In this document: positions 24,760-34,484 of the stretch, in pieces
Position numbering within the stretch: position 1 is the first letter of the stretch
Layout of the letters: each line of letters starts with the position of its first letter
Origin: Aquibacillus koreensis
Lineage (GTDB): Bacteria > Bacillota > Bacilli > Bacillales > Amphibacillaceae
NCBI RefSeq assembly: GCF_025154055.1
Contig: NZ_JAOALK010000059.1
Span: 1 to 64,000, forward strand
Direction of reading: 5' to 3'
DNA length: 64,000 nucleotides
Made by a program: the position numbers and the translations under genes
The notes under the pieces: generated by a model
Seen by the model: only the letters and a program-made list of their open reading frames with translations
Database searches by the model: none
What the model was told of the DNA's origin: nothing

Positions 24760-26535
24760 TTATACTGTTTCACTTTCAGAAAAAGTTTCATCGTCATCGC
24801 ATGAACCAATTGGTAGTGTAAAAGACACAACCCCACCATATTCATGATTCATAAATTGTAGTCCTGCTTGCTCTCCTAATAACCCTTTCATCCGTTCGTT
24901 AATATTGTACAAAGCAATCCCATTTCCGCCCTGTTCTGTTAAAGGTTCCTTTCCAATTTTTTGTAAAAGTTCTTCAGAAAAACCTTTACCGTTATCCTCT
25001 ACTTCAACAAAAACACTTTTTGCTTCTTTTTTTATTTTCACTGTGATTTTTCCTATTTCCTTTTGGATGTCAATGCCATGCTGAATACTGTTTTCTACAA
25101 GTGGTTGTAAAGTTGCTGGAGGAATAAGCACGTCTTCGATGCCTGATTCTATATCTATTTCAACTATGATCTCGTCCGGGAACCGCGCTTTAACTATTTC
25201 CAAATAGGCATTTAAATGACTCACCTCTTTGTGTAATGGAATTAAAGACGCATTTGCAATTTTTAAATTAGCACGCATATATTGACTTAATTGAACGAGA
25301 ATATGTCTAGCATATGCAGCATCTACTCGTAATAGGGAATGAATCAGATTAAATGTATTAAATAGAAAATGAGGGTTAATTTGTGCCTGAAGATTACGCA
25401 TTTCTGCATCTTTTAAAAGTGCCTTCATCCTTTCCGCTTCTAATCCACTTATCTGGTTGGAAATAAGTGTACCAAGTCCCCTTGCCAAAGTCGTTTCAAC
25501 TGTACGGATTTGTTGCGAATGGCGATAGTATAAGTTGATTAACCCAATAACTTCCCCCGATCGATAAATCGGGACCATGATCGCTGTTGTTAACGGACAG
25601 CTTTCAAAACGACATTGAATATCGTTTTTATTGTATGCAACTTGAATTTCTCCACCTTCAATCGCTTTATGAGACAGTTGCATTTTTAATCGATCCCCAG
25701 GACAGTGATGATCTCTTCCTAGTCCGACATGGGCCAATACATCTTGTCTGTCCGTTACGGAAATCGCATCGACATTTAATTCATCGTATAGTAATTGTGC
25801 TATCTCGTCTGCTTTATCTGAAAAGGAATCTTGCCTTAGTAATGGTAGCGTTTTTTCTGTAATCGACAACGCACGATTTGTCTCTATAGCGGCTTCACGT
25901 TCTGTTTCATTTAAAGCAATTCGAATCATCATCGTAATGATCGCCAATGCAACTGAATTCGTAATAACTAAAGGAATTCCAATCGTATTAACGATATCAA
26001 CAGCTAACTTTTGATCAGGTAGAAAGATAAGAAACAGACTCATGTGCAGTACTGGAGGGAATATCCCAATAAATAAGGCTTTATTAGGTGCTATTACTCG
26101 CTCCTGTGAAAAAAATTGACCCGTCCAACCTGCAAGAAGTCCAGCTACAGGATTGATTAGACTATTCGCCAACCAACCAATATCACCAATGAAAAACACA
26201 TAAATTGCAGCAATGATACCAGAGCCAAACCCAACAAATGGGCCACCAAGTAAACCTGCAATCATGACTACAACAAGACTAAAACCTACCATCATTTCAT
26301 CCTGCTTCACATCTAGTATCCATGGTGCGAGACGCAGTCCTTCATCGTTCACTACTACACCGATATGTGTACCCATTATACTCAATAGCCCAAAAACTAA
26401 TGCATGATAGATAGCCGTTTTCACGTTCATGTCACGGTCTAGCAAGGAACGAAAGCGAGGGATTCTTGTTAGCATAAATGTGATTAGAAGTAGTAAACCA
26501 ATTCGCTCAAATAACGTAATCGTCAGCTCGAACAT
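24760..26535 (-). CDS. LytS-type sensor histidine kinase
   Basis: A 591-residue membrane kinase. The first 200 residues hold about six membrane segments of the 5TM-LYT type, with the conserved MGTHIGVVVNDEGLRLAPWI and GGPFVGFGSGIIAA segments; a GAF domain follows (about 215-350), then the His_kinase domain with AQINPHFLFNTFNLIHSLL containing the phosphorylated His, and a C-terminal HATPase with NSIQHGI (N box), DNGKGFS and GNGIALYNINERM. The product sits between two symporter loci and directly before its regulator. Ligand is unknown; family precedent is extracellular pyruvate or similar. Confidence 0.93.
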   Translation of the reverse strand: MFELTITLFERIGLLLLITFMLTRIPRFRSLLDRDMNVKTAIYHALVFGLLSIMGTHIGVVVNDEGLRLAPWILDVKQDEMMVGFSLVVVMIAGLLGGPFVGFGSGIIAAIYVFFIGDIGWLANSLINPVAGLLAGWTGQFFSQERVIAPNKALFIGIFPPVLHMSLFLIFLPDQKLAVDIVNTIGIPLVITNSVALAIITMMIRIALNETEREAAIETNRALSITEKTLPLLRQDSFSDKADEIAQLLYDELNVDAISVTDRQDVLAHVGLGRDHHCPGDRLKMQLSHKAIEGGEIQVAYNKNDIQCRFESCPLTTAIMVPIYRSGEVIGLINLYYRHSQQIRTVETTLARGLGTLISNQISGLEAERMKALLKDAEMRNLQAQINPHFLFNTFNLIHSLLRVDAAYARHILVQLSQYMRANLKIANASLIPLHKEVSHLNAYLEIVKARFPDEIIVEIDIESGIEDVLIPPATLQPLVENSIQHGIDIQKEIGKITVKIKKEAKSVFVEVEDNGKGFSEELLQKIGKEPLTEQGGNGIALYNINERMKGLLGEQAGLQFMNHEYGGVVSFTLPIGSCDDDETFSESETV

Positions 26536-26538
26536 ATG

Positions 26539-28035
26539 CTACCGTCCTCCGATTCCCGTATGGATTTGAACTTGTAGGTCTTCAAATTGCTTACTCTGAT
26601 CCTTTTTTGTACACATCGCACCAATTATGGCACTAAAAAATCCCAATGGTATTGAGATGATGCCTGGGTTATATAGAGAAATTACATCATATCCTTCTGG
26701 TCCTAACAAGAATAATAATAATACAGCTATAAAACCTGTCGCGAGCCCTGTAATAGCGCCCACTTTATTAAAGCGCTTCCAATAGAAGGTAAGAATAAGT
26801 AACGGCATAATTGTGGAGGCTGCTGTAGCAAACATAAAGGAAACCAAAAAAGCAACATTGCTATCTTTCATACCTAGAGAAAGTAAGATAGACAATCCTC
26901 CCATAGCAATGGCTGCGATCCGAGCAACACGAAGCTGTTTTCCTTCACCTGCCTTACCTTTTTTAAAAATATGAAAATAGATATCGTGAGAAAAAGTAGA
27001 TGTGGCAGCAAATACTAATCCAGTTACTACGGCAATGATTGTCGCAAAGGCTACAGCTGTTACAAACGCAACAAGAAAATCACCGCCTAGAACCTCTGCC
27101 AATAATAGAGAAGACATATTTCCACTAGGATCAATCGCAATTAACCGGTCCCATCCAACAAAGCCAATAGCTCCAATTCCTAGAATTAGCGTCATCAAAT
27201 AGAAAACCCCAATAATCCAGCTTGCTGTCAACACGGATAAGCGTGCTCCTCTGACGTTGTTAACTGTAAACATTCGGATCAATATATGCGGTAATCCAGC
27301 TGTACCTAATACAAGTGCCAACATAAGTGACATACTTTCTAGAGGACTATCAAATAAATTTCCGGGAAAGAAGAACTGCTGCCCTAGTGGACTTTGCTCT
27401 ACTGTTTGCCCGAGTAAAAGACCAATATCCCAATTCACTCTAGAAAAAAGAATAAGTAATAGTAATATCGTTCCAGACATAAGTAGTACTGTTTTTATAA
27501 TTTGAACCCAAGATGTCGCAAACATTCCGCCAAACACAACATAAAGTGTCATTAATATACCAATAATCCATACTGCAACAGTATAATCAACACCTAGCAA
27601 TATGTGAATTAATAGTCCTGATGCGACCAATTGAGGAATCATATAAAGTAATGATATTAAAATGGCACTAATCGCTACCGCTAATCGCATTTCGTCTCCT
27701 GGAAAACGTTGTGCAACTACATCACCTAACGTGTAGGTGCCTAGATTACGGACAGGTTCAGCAATTAAAAATAGTAAAATAACATAAGAAACTAAAAATC
27801 CTGTAGCATAAATGAACCCATCATAGCCGTGAAACGCGATCAAACCAGCTATCCCTAAGAAAGATGCGGAACTAATATAATCACCAGCAATTGCCATTCC
27901 ATTTTGAAAACCCGTTAAACTTCCGGAAGCCACATAGAATTGGTGGGTGGTATTACTTCGTCCAGCAGCCCAATGTGTGATAATGAGTGTTCCAACGACG
28001 ATCACTAGAAAGAAGATAAAATAAGTTAGGTTCAT
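26539..28035 (-). CDS. Sodium:solute symporter, ActP-like
   Basis: A 498-residue SSS-family permease with about 13 membrane segments, of the acetate/monocarboxylate branch. Visible marks: AAGRSNTTHQFYVASGSLTGFQNGMAIAGDYISSASFLGIAGL near the N-terminus (sodium site), GLPHILIRMFTVNNVRGAR in the middle, and ATSTFSHDIYFHIFK after segment 9. It lies 11 nt after a DUF485 protein, as in acetate permease operons, and 3 nt before the LytS gene, so transporter and sensor are one transcript. It lacks the EF-hand-like insert of the other symporter. Substrate probably a short carboxylate. Confidence 0.9.
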   Translation of the reverse strand: MNLTYFIFFLVIVVGTLIITHWAAGRSNTTHQFYVASGSLTGFQNGMAIAGDYISSASFLGIAGLIAFHGYDGFIYATGFLVSYVILLFLIAEPVRNLGTYTLGDVVAQRFPGDEMRLAVAISAILISLLYMIPQLVASGLLIHILLGVDYTVAVWIIGILMTLYVVFGGMFATSWVQIIKTVLLMSGTILLLLILFSRVNWDIGLLLGQTVEQSPLGQQFFFPGNLFDSPLESMSLMLALVLGTAGLPHILIRMFTVNNVRGARLSVLTASWIIGVFYLMTLILGIGAIGFVGWDRLIAIDPSGNMSSLLLAEVLGGDFLVAFVTAVAFATIIAVVTGLVFAATSTFSHDIYFHIFKKGKAGEGKQLRVARIAAIAMGGLSILLSLGMKDSNVAFLVSFMFATAASTIMPLLILTFYWKRFNKVGAITGLATGFIAVLLLFLLGPEGYDVISLYNPGIISIPLGFFSAIIGAMCTKKDQSKQFEDLQVQIHTGIGGR

Positions 28036-28046
28036 ATTTTGCCTCC

Positions 28047-28394
28047 TCAGCTTTCTTTTTTTCTATTTATCAGATTTTTAATACTGTCATCTGTCTTATT
28101 TGCTCTTTTCCAATATATCCAACCCAGCAACCACGTGATTAAAAATAAAGAAAATGCATACACCCAAACAAAGACAAGATAGAAATTTCCTAATATAAGT
28201 GATAATTCATACTGAAAATACGTTATGAATAAAGGCAACAGCAAATATATAATTAGAAAACCAATGGTTGTCCAAATAATGAATCTATGTTTTTCTTGGA
28301 TGATTTGGTGAAAAGCTTTTTCCTCTAATAGAGAAACCTCTTTACTTATTGAATCTTTTGCTTCTAACAATTGATCACCCACCCTCATCAGCAC
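28047..28394 (-). CDS. DUF485 membrane protein, symporter partner
   Basis: A small protein with two membrane segments (about 40-62 and 70-95) typical of DUF485: EKHRFIIWTTIGFLIIYLLLP, then a loop and FVWVYAFSLFLITWLLGWIYW followed by basic residues. DUF485 genes almost always precede ActP-type symporters, as here. The start is uncertain: GTG28394 gives 115 residues, but an AGGGTGGGTG stretch favours TTG28370. It opens a four-gene transcript with the symporter and the LytS/LytT pair. Confidence 0.82.
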   Translation of the reverse strand: MLMRVGDQLLEAKDSISKEVSLLEEKAFHQIIQEKHRFIIWTTIGFLIIYLLLPLFITYFQYELSLILGNFYLVFVWVYAFSLFLITWLLGWIYWKRANKTDDSIKNLINRKKES

Positions 28395-28939
28395 ATTATA
28401 TAACTTCTCTATTTTTTATGATTAGACTAATTTAATAGAAGCTTCTTTTATATTATATTCGTAATCCAAGACACAATTACCTTCTACTTAAAAGGATCTC
28501 TAATTCTCTCGTCATAGACGCATAGAATGATTTACAAAATAGCTCAGGGCTATATCTTACTAAAGCTGAACTTAATAGCCTACAAAAATACACAGCTCAA
28601 TTAACATGTTAATTGAGCTGTGTATTTTGTTGAAACGGCTATACTATCTTGTTTTTGTACTTATCTTTATTTAACCAGTTATAATTGTGATGACTAAATC
28701 TATGTACCTCTCGCCCGCATTTTGGGTTGTCTTCCAAATCACTTTATAGCTAGCAATTAGCTTCTTAGCAGTTGCTATACCCTGCCAATCATTCTTGATT
28801 TACTTCCTAAACACAGGTAATCAATGCATTTACTGTCTATGGAAAATGTCCTTTGCCCTGTTCTATTCCGTTCAATTACAACATACCTGTTTTTCATGTC
28901 TCCTGTTACTAGGTCAGGCATAAGTGAATAACCTAGTTT
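28395..28939. other. Intergenic region with bidirectional terminator
   Basis: No gene found in this 545-bp gap. It should hold the promoter of the DUF485-symporter-LytST transcript at its left end, although I see no strong -35/-10 pair, and it holds the terminator at 28583-28634. The rest (28640-28939) shows no repeats or open frames worth calling. Confidence 0.5.
28583..28634. terminator. Perfect palindromic bidirectional terminator
   Basis: CAAAAATACACAGCTCAATT and its complement AATTGAGCTGTGTATTTTG form a near-perfect stem of about 20 bp, with T-rich ends on both strands. Only the minus-strand KinB-like gene reads toward it. Confidence 0.85.
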
Positions 28940-30235
28940 TTACAATACAGATCGTTTATCTTGTTCGTTTTTAGGAGGTGAATCAAGTACAGCAAGAGGG
29001 ATGCGGATATTAAAACTAGTTCCTTGGCTTATTTCACTCTTAACATTAAGTTTACCATTCATTGATTTAATTATATTTATGGCTACCATCATCCCAAGAC
29101 CGGTCCCTTTTCTTCCTTTTGTAGTGAAATAAGGTTCTCCCAAGCGTGACAGTTGTTCTTTGGTCATACCCTCACCACTATCAGAAATCATTAACAAAAG
29201 ATCATTATTAATTCTTTGGGTTTCTATTCTAAGCTTACCTGCGTTCGGCATAGCTTCAATGCAATTTTTTGTAATATTTAACAGGCATTGTTGAAAAAGT
29301 TGTTCCTCTCCCCTGATATAAAAATCCTCCACTTTTGTTTCCAATTCTACATTGTTCATGCTAGCAAGTGGATAAATAAGTTGGAGAGTACGTTGCACCG
29401 CTTCTTTTGTATTAAGTATTTTTTCATTTTCAGAATTAGGCTTGGCAAACAATAAATAATCACTAATTATTTCATCTGCCCTCTTCACTTCCAATAACGC
29501 TATTTTTAAATATTCTTTTCTTTTACTATGAGGTAAATCATCCTGAAGCATTAATTGTATAAATCCTTTTACAACAGTTAATGGATTTTTAACTTCATGT
29601 ACAACAGAAGAAGCGAGATGACTGACTATTTCCATCTTCTCTGCTTTTAACAGCTGTTTTTTTATTAATATACTTTCATGAAAAAATTCATAAAGATATA
29701 TTAATAAAGCAGTAGCGCATATTGTAATTATGATGTAGAAAAATGAAAAGAAAACACTGAAAGTTTGACCAAAAATGATCGTTGAGTTCACTAAAGCTAT
29801 GATAGCAGCTGATAATGAAAGAGCAGTACCAATTAATACTTTTTTGTTTCTTGGCGATTTCATAAATCGATTAGACATTGTTATTAATAAGACAATAAAT
29901 ACCACTACGACAATTGGAGTGGCAGTTGCTCCTAATCCGCCAACGAAAAAGCGGAAGATCACCGTTACCCCACTTAATAGAAGGATAGATGGAATACCAG
30001 CATATAATCCTCCAATAGTTAGTGCAACTAACCGTAAATCAAAGATATAGCCGTCTATAACTGGTATAGGAAATAATATACAACTAATAATTGCTAATGA
30101 TGTTGATATATTATATGTCCATAATCTTTTTCTATTTGAAAATTTATTAAAGTGTAATTCTAAAATAATTGGTGTGAAAAGTAAGAAAATAATTAAAAAA
30201 AGAAAATTTATTAATAGCTCTTGTATTCCATACAT
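28940..30235 (-). CDS. KinB-like sensor histidine kinase with 5TM-LYT sensor
   Basis: A 431-residue membrane kinase. The N-terminal 190 residues contain six hydrophobic segments with FDLRLVALTIGGLYAGIPS, the 5TMR-LYT signature also seen in KinB. The HisKA domain has HLASSVVHEVKNPLTVVKGF with the phosphorylated His (about 214), then NCIEAM (N box), SDSGEGM and GTGLGMMVAINI of the ATPase domain. No response regulator is nearby, so it is an orphan; KinB-type kinases often feed the sporulation phosphorelay, and that role is only an inference here. The ATG has no strong ribosome binding site. Confidence 0.9.
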   Translation of the reverse strand: MYGIQELLINFLFLIIFLLFTPIILELHFNKFSNRKRLWTYNISTSLAIISCILFPIPVIDGYIFDLRLVALTIGGLYAGIPSILLLSGVTVIFRFFVGGLGATATPIVVVVFIVLLITMSNRFMKSPRNKKVLIGTALSLSAAIIALVNSTIIFGQTFSVFFSFFYIIITICATALLIYLYEFFHESILIKKQLLKAEKMEIVSHLASSVVHEVKNPLTVVKGFIQLMLQDDLPHSKRKEYLKIALLEVKRADEIISDYLLFAKPNSENEKILNTKEAVQRTLQLIYPLASMNNVELETKVEDFYIRGEEQLFQQCLLNITKNCIEAMPNAGKLRIETQRINNDLLLMISDSGEGMTKEQLSRLGEPYFTTKGRKGTGLGMMVAINIIKSMNGKLNVKSEISQGTSFNIRIPLAVLDSPPKNEQDKRSVL

Positions 30236-30687
30236 AAAAAATTCCGCCTGTTCATCGTTTGTATTTTTATAGGAATTACTTACACTTAAATATTATTCTA
30301 TCAAAAGCTTTATAAGAAAGGTAATAGAATTCAAAATGTTTTCTTTCTAATTAGAGAATTCTAATAATTAGAGTTTTCGAACAGTGCCTGTGCACCACTC
30401 GTGAATTGTTGAATTTCGTCGAAAAGTGGTATATTAATAAATCGATATATATATACATTTTATGGATGGTGACTAGGAACTCGTAACTTACAAGATAGTT
30501 CTATCTTGATAGAATAGAAAACCTTCCCCACTAAAATTATAAGTAAGGAAGGTTTTTACTACATATCTTTAATTTAATTATGTTGTTGGTTTGCTTTTTA
30601 CGAGACTTAATCCTATTACATACTTATCAAGAGCTGAACCTATTCATCCCTATTTCTTTTTGTGTAAAGCTAACCAGTCTATCAGTA
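30236..30687. other. Intergenic region between KinB-like gene and surface esterase
   Basis: No gene in this 450-bp gap. It holds the promoter side of the kinase gene (AT-rich, about 30280-30440) and, to the right, a hairpin AAGATAG/CTATCTT (about 30491-30507) and the terminator at 30519-30559. Confidence 0.5.
30519..30559 (-). terminator. Terminator downstream of surface esterase gene
   Basis: AACCTTCC and GGAAGGTT pair around a long AT loop; T runs occur on both sides, so it may act in both directions. It is about 130 bp past the esterase stop. Confidence 0.75.
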
Positions 30688-33261
30688 TTATGGAGATACT
30701 TGCTTCTTTTTACGTATTATAATAGCCGAAAGGGTTCCAACTATTAAAAGAGCCAATCCTATTATTAGCATATTATAGTAATTTGTAGCAGTGGCAGGAA
30801 GCTCATCTGAACTGTCAGGATCTGTTGGCTCTGGATCTGTTGGTTCTGGATCTGTTGGTTCTGGATCTGTTGGCTCTGGATCTGTCGGCTCTGGATCTGT
30901 TGGCTCTGGATCTGTCGGCTCTGGATCTGTTGGTTCTGGATCTGTTGGTTCTGGATCTGTTGGCTCTGGGTCTGTTGGTTCTGGATCTGTTGGTTCTGGA
31001 TCTGTTGGCTCTGGGTCTGTTGGTTCTGGATCTGTTGGTTCTGGTTCTCCAACATCCTCGCCTTCTAAACTTTGCGCGAACATCCAATCAAATACATCTT
31101 CGTATCCGCTATCTAAAGTACCCGCGGTAGGTGCCATATCCCAATTTGTCTCATATACATTATTATAAAGAACCGCCGCTTCAACTTCATGCGCTATATA
31201 AGCTTGCAAGGGAGGGTTCTGTTCCGGATTCGGTCTCTGATTCGCCTGATCGAATTGATTATAGGGCCATACAAAGGATTCGTTGCTGTCAATTAGCGAA
31301 GCCCTCGCGTTGGTCATACTCGGTAAACTCTCGTCTATGAAGCCTTGGAGGTTAGTCTGGTATGACTCGCCGTCATACGCATTTACAAACATCCAATAAG
31401 CTAAGTCTGCGTGCGCTTCGTTGCTGTCCACCTCGGGAAACCCACGTACTGGAGACATAGGAGCGCCGGCCGCGAAAAATCCAGGGTATGCGTTAAGTAA
31501 GCTGTTCGTGTACATGCCGCCCCATGAGAAGCCCGCCACATAAATACGGTTCGGGTCTACCGCTCCGCTGGTAACCAAATCATCTATTACAGCTTTAACA
31601 TTGGCTGCATCAGGAGTACTAATGCCATTATAGGAAATATTCAGTACATGGCTGGCATACTTGTCAGGGTTTTCACCCATTTTTTTCATCAGCGCGACCG
31701 CACCATTGGCGGATTTCATGGCCGCTTTTTGGTCTGTCTCAGGGCTTGTGCCGCCACGTCCCATCCCGTGGATGTAGACATACAGCGGTAATCCTTGTAC
31801 TGTCTCACCATTTTCATTCGTATGAAGATAGAGCGAGCGATTGACCGAATTGTCCGTGTGTGTTGTAAACTTGTCAAGAATAGGGTTCACAACTTCTTTT
31901 TGTTCAAAAACCACATTCTCAAGCGATCTTCCTTCCGTCAGAGTGATATCTTCGTTTTGAACGACATCGTAAACCTGTAGCGTCGAGTTCATGTTTCCAT
32001 CCAGCGTTGTAACGCCGCCGCTCTCCGTATAGAACTCAAGCTCGACTACAATATAACGACCGCTTTCCAATCCGTCCTGATAATCCAGCGAATTTGCTAC
32101 CCCCAGATAACCACGAACATTTGGTTCATCATTGGTGTACACCCTTGTGATATTGCGAGGCCCTTCAAATGTCACCGCGTCGCCATCCAAGGTCGTGTTC
32201 CTTGCCGATACGGTAAACATCTCCGGTTTCAGTTCGGAATCTTTCACCGCATTGCCTTCGCCCAAGTCAATAATGACCGCCGTTGTGTACTCGCCTTTTG
32301 CGAAGTTGTCATTCCATACGATAAAGTCAAGCAACTCCGCATCCGGATTATTTTTGAATGTCGCGTGTATCTTATGGTCAGCGCTAACATTTTCAATGGT
32401 ATAAGTATTCTCCTCCGTTACACTCACATCAACATCGTCTACCGTTACGGTATCTATAACCTGGCCTTGGTCGGGGGTAAACGTAAAGGTTATGTCTTCT
32501 CCCTCTTCTACTCTTTGGACATTGCCGGGCGCGTTCGGCAATATTGTGCCACCCGGTCCTGTTGTGGCGGTAATTGAGAATCTCTCGTCCACCTCGTCGG
32601 CGCCAATAAGCGTTAGCTTGTCTCTAAATGAAGCGTCGCTGCTAAACCCCGCATCTGGATCTCCGAAACTCGAGACGACCTCGTAACGGTCATTGCCCTC
32701 TGACGATGAGTTGTTGATATAAACTTCAAAAGTGAACGGGCCTTCCTCTAAGGTCAAGTTTCTTTTGGGTATTCTCACCTCCACGATATACCCAGTTTCC
32801 GTAAGATCGGTCCACGCCGCTCTGCCCTGGGCATTCTGTCCCGACCACAGACCCATAGCGCTGACACGCCACTGGTTAGATCCGCTGCTGCCTGGACCAA
32901 CATAAAACTCCACGCTGTCGTACATGTGATCCGGACCATTCCCAACAAATACATCGCTGTCCTCTACGACTACACGAGCGTACAGATAGTCCTCGTCCCA
33001 AAGAATCCTGGTTGTGCCCGTAGCTTTGGGTCTGGGGTCATCGGGTACATTGCTTCGGTTAATGCTATGTTCCATTGTTTTCTCCCATAGCCGGTCGTTC
33101 GACCCAAGTTCAGGAGTCCCGTAAAGGGCTGTCGCTGTCTCGTCTGTCAATAAGCTTGGTCTGAGCTCAGATTCGGCAAAGCTGACAGACATCGGCACCA
33201 ACATTGCCAAGCAACAGAGAAATGCGAGCATTGCGAGCATTCTTTTAACAGTCTTTGACAT
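30688..33261 (-). CDS. Cell-wall-anchored CBM9-like / alpha-beta hydrolase esterase with LPATA signal
   Basis: An 857-residue exported protein. Order: signal peptide (1-29), CBM9-like sugar-binding domain (about 36-225; ILWDEDYLYARVVVEDSDVF, YDSVEFYV), an InlB B-repeat-like domain (about 230-305), an Ig-like esterase accessory domain (about 308-450), and an alpha/beta hydrolase (about 455-735) with oxyanion YIHGMGRGG and nucleophile GFSWGG (Ser579). Then about 15 EPTDP repeats, LPATA (821-825), a membrane helix and RKKK tail, so a sortase should fix it to the wall. Polysaccharide-ester cleavage is inferred. From about 31080 to 33260 the GC content is clearly higher than in the neighbours, suggesting transfer. 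GGAGG precedes the ATG. Confidence 0.88.
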   Translation of the reverse strand: MSKTVKRMLAMLAFLCCLAMLVPMSVSFAESELRPSLLTDETATALYGTPELGSNDRLWEKTMEHSINRSNVPDDPRPKATGTTRILWDEDYLYARVVVEDSDVFVGNGPDHMYDSVEFYVGPGSSGSNQWRVSAMGLWSGQNAQGRAAWTDLTETGYIVEVRIPKRNLTLEEGPFTFEVYINNSSSEGNDRYEVVSSFGDPDAGFSSDASFRDKLTLIGADEVDERFSITATTGPGGTILPNAPGNVQRVEEGEDITFTFTPDQGQVIDTVTVDDVDVSVTEENTYTIENVSADHKIHATFKNNPDAELLDFIVWNDNFAKGEYTTAVIIDLGEGNAVKDSELKPEMFTVSARNTTLDGDAVTFEGPRNITRVYTNDEPNVRGYLGVANSLDYQDGLESGRYIVVELEFYTESGGVTTLDGNMNSTLQVYDVVQNEDITLTEGRSLENVVFEQKEVVNPILDKFTTHTDNSVNRSLYLHTNENGETVQGLPLYVYIHGMGRGGTSPETDQKAAMKSANGAVALMKKMGENPDKYASHVLNISYNGISTPDAANVKAVIDDLVTSGAVDPNRIYVAGFSWGGMYTNSLLNAYPGFFAAGAPMSPVRGFPEVDSNEAHADLAYWMFVNAYDGESYQTNLQGFIDESLPSMTNARASLIDSNESFVWPYNQFDQANQRPNPEQNPPLQAYIAHEVEAAVLYNNVYETNWDMAPTAGTLDSGYEDVFDWMFAQSLEGEDVGEPEPTDPEPTDPEPTDPEPTDPEPTDPEPTDPEPTDPEPTDPEPTDPEPTDPEPTDPEPTDPEPTDPEPTDPEPTDPDSSDELPATATNYYNMLIIGLALLIVGTLSAIIIRKKKQVSP
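30817..31045. repeat. 15-bp coding tandem repeat (EPTDP), about 15 copies
   Basis: Unit GGATCTGTTGGCTCT (plus strand) repeats about 15 times, encoding the proline-rich wall-spanning stalk of the surface esterase. Copies differ mainly by GGC/GGT and TCT/TCG-type third-base changes. Because the unit has no stop in any frame, long open frames appear on the other strand and are artefacts. Confidence 0.93.
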
Positions 33262-34484
33262 AGGTAAAACCTCCTCATTTTTTCGTTCTTTGGTTAATCA
33301 AAACTTAGCGTTGCTACTAAAAAAATACACAATGACCCTAATCATAGTAATTTATGTATTCTAAACCACCTCCCTTATATAATATTTTTTGTGAGGATTA
33401 GGTTGAATAATTTCCAGTTACAAACCTCAGATTTAATCGACACTTATCCGTAAATTAACTGGAAAATATATGCCTTTTTTTGACATATCAATAGTCTTAT
33501 TCACTGCCAACTACAGTCAATTCGCTTCGCTCAGAGAGTCAGATGGAGACCGAACTCCAACTGACCATGGAAGCTAATTAAATCTGTCTTCATTTATGAG
33601 CGACGTTAGAGGTCAGCGTCTTCTGAAGACATTGATAAATTTTCAGCGGCTTTCCAGACCTGCCAATCCATTTGCTATTTAACTTTACTAATACACGTGT
33701 AACAATTGTCTTAGGCTATCGATGCGTTAGATATGAGCGGACTTGTTAGTTAGGGTTACGTATCACTGATGACGTTTCTGTTAAGGGTATAGACGGAGTT
33801 TATTTGCGCGACTAGTTGGATGTAAAGCTGACAACTGTAACAATGAAACCTGAAAAAATAGCCAGCATTACAGACATAAAATAATAAAATTTTCCTAATC
33901 TACTTGAAATAAAAGGGGTAACTGTTGGAGAATTGTGGGATAATCATCATCGGGAACTATTCGGAAATGAGCAGCAGCATCCATTTAATCCAGATTCTAT
34001 ACAACTAACAGAACCACGAACTAAAACTAGTATTTTTGCAATTTCAAAATGTCCATCTTGTAACATGAGTATCTTCTCCTGACGATTTATTTTCTTCTGT
34101 TGTATTCTGATTCCATTATATATGAATGCGCTTACAATATATATATTAATTCTTATTTTTTATACATATTCCTTAAAAAATCACACGCGATCAAACAATA
34201 GAATCTCTGTTAGAGTTTGCAGAAACATCCAATCGAAAGAAATTCCAGAGCCAGACCAGTTTCTACTGATCTAAGATTAGAACAAGTCTTGCACGCGGTG
34301 ACAGTAACTCGAAATTTAATTTCTTATTCACTATTAGATAATGAGAACGTCTTATCTGTATAATAAAAAAAACTAGTAAAATATAAATTAGTGAATATAA
34401 CTAGAATTAATAAGGGCTTCTATTTGTTTTTGGGTAGTCCTTTTCGGGTAACTATAGAGAAAGAATTGTGAAAGGAGAAATGAC
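33262..34484. other. Long gene-free region, possibly decayed sequence
   Basis: No intact gene in 1.2 kb. About 33520-33660 has higher GC and hairpin-like pieces (GAGAGTCAGATGGAG / CTCCAACTGAC). About 33914-34081 contains an open frame lacking an initiator (reads VGELWDNHHRELFGN, ends near a CPSCN motif), which may be a gene remnant. The right end carries promoter sequence for the YqcI/YcgG gene. No insertion-sequence ends recognised. Confidence 0.45.

Noticed and set aside
30817-31045. CRISPR-like array
   Set aside because: The units are contiguous with no unique spacers, and they encode protein.
30791-31168. Long open frame on the plus strand rich in Gly-Ser-Val
   Set aside because: Antisense reading of the 15-bp EPTDP repeat; the repeat has no stops in any frame, and there is no ribosome binding site.
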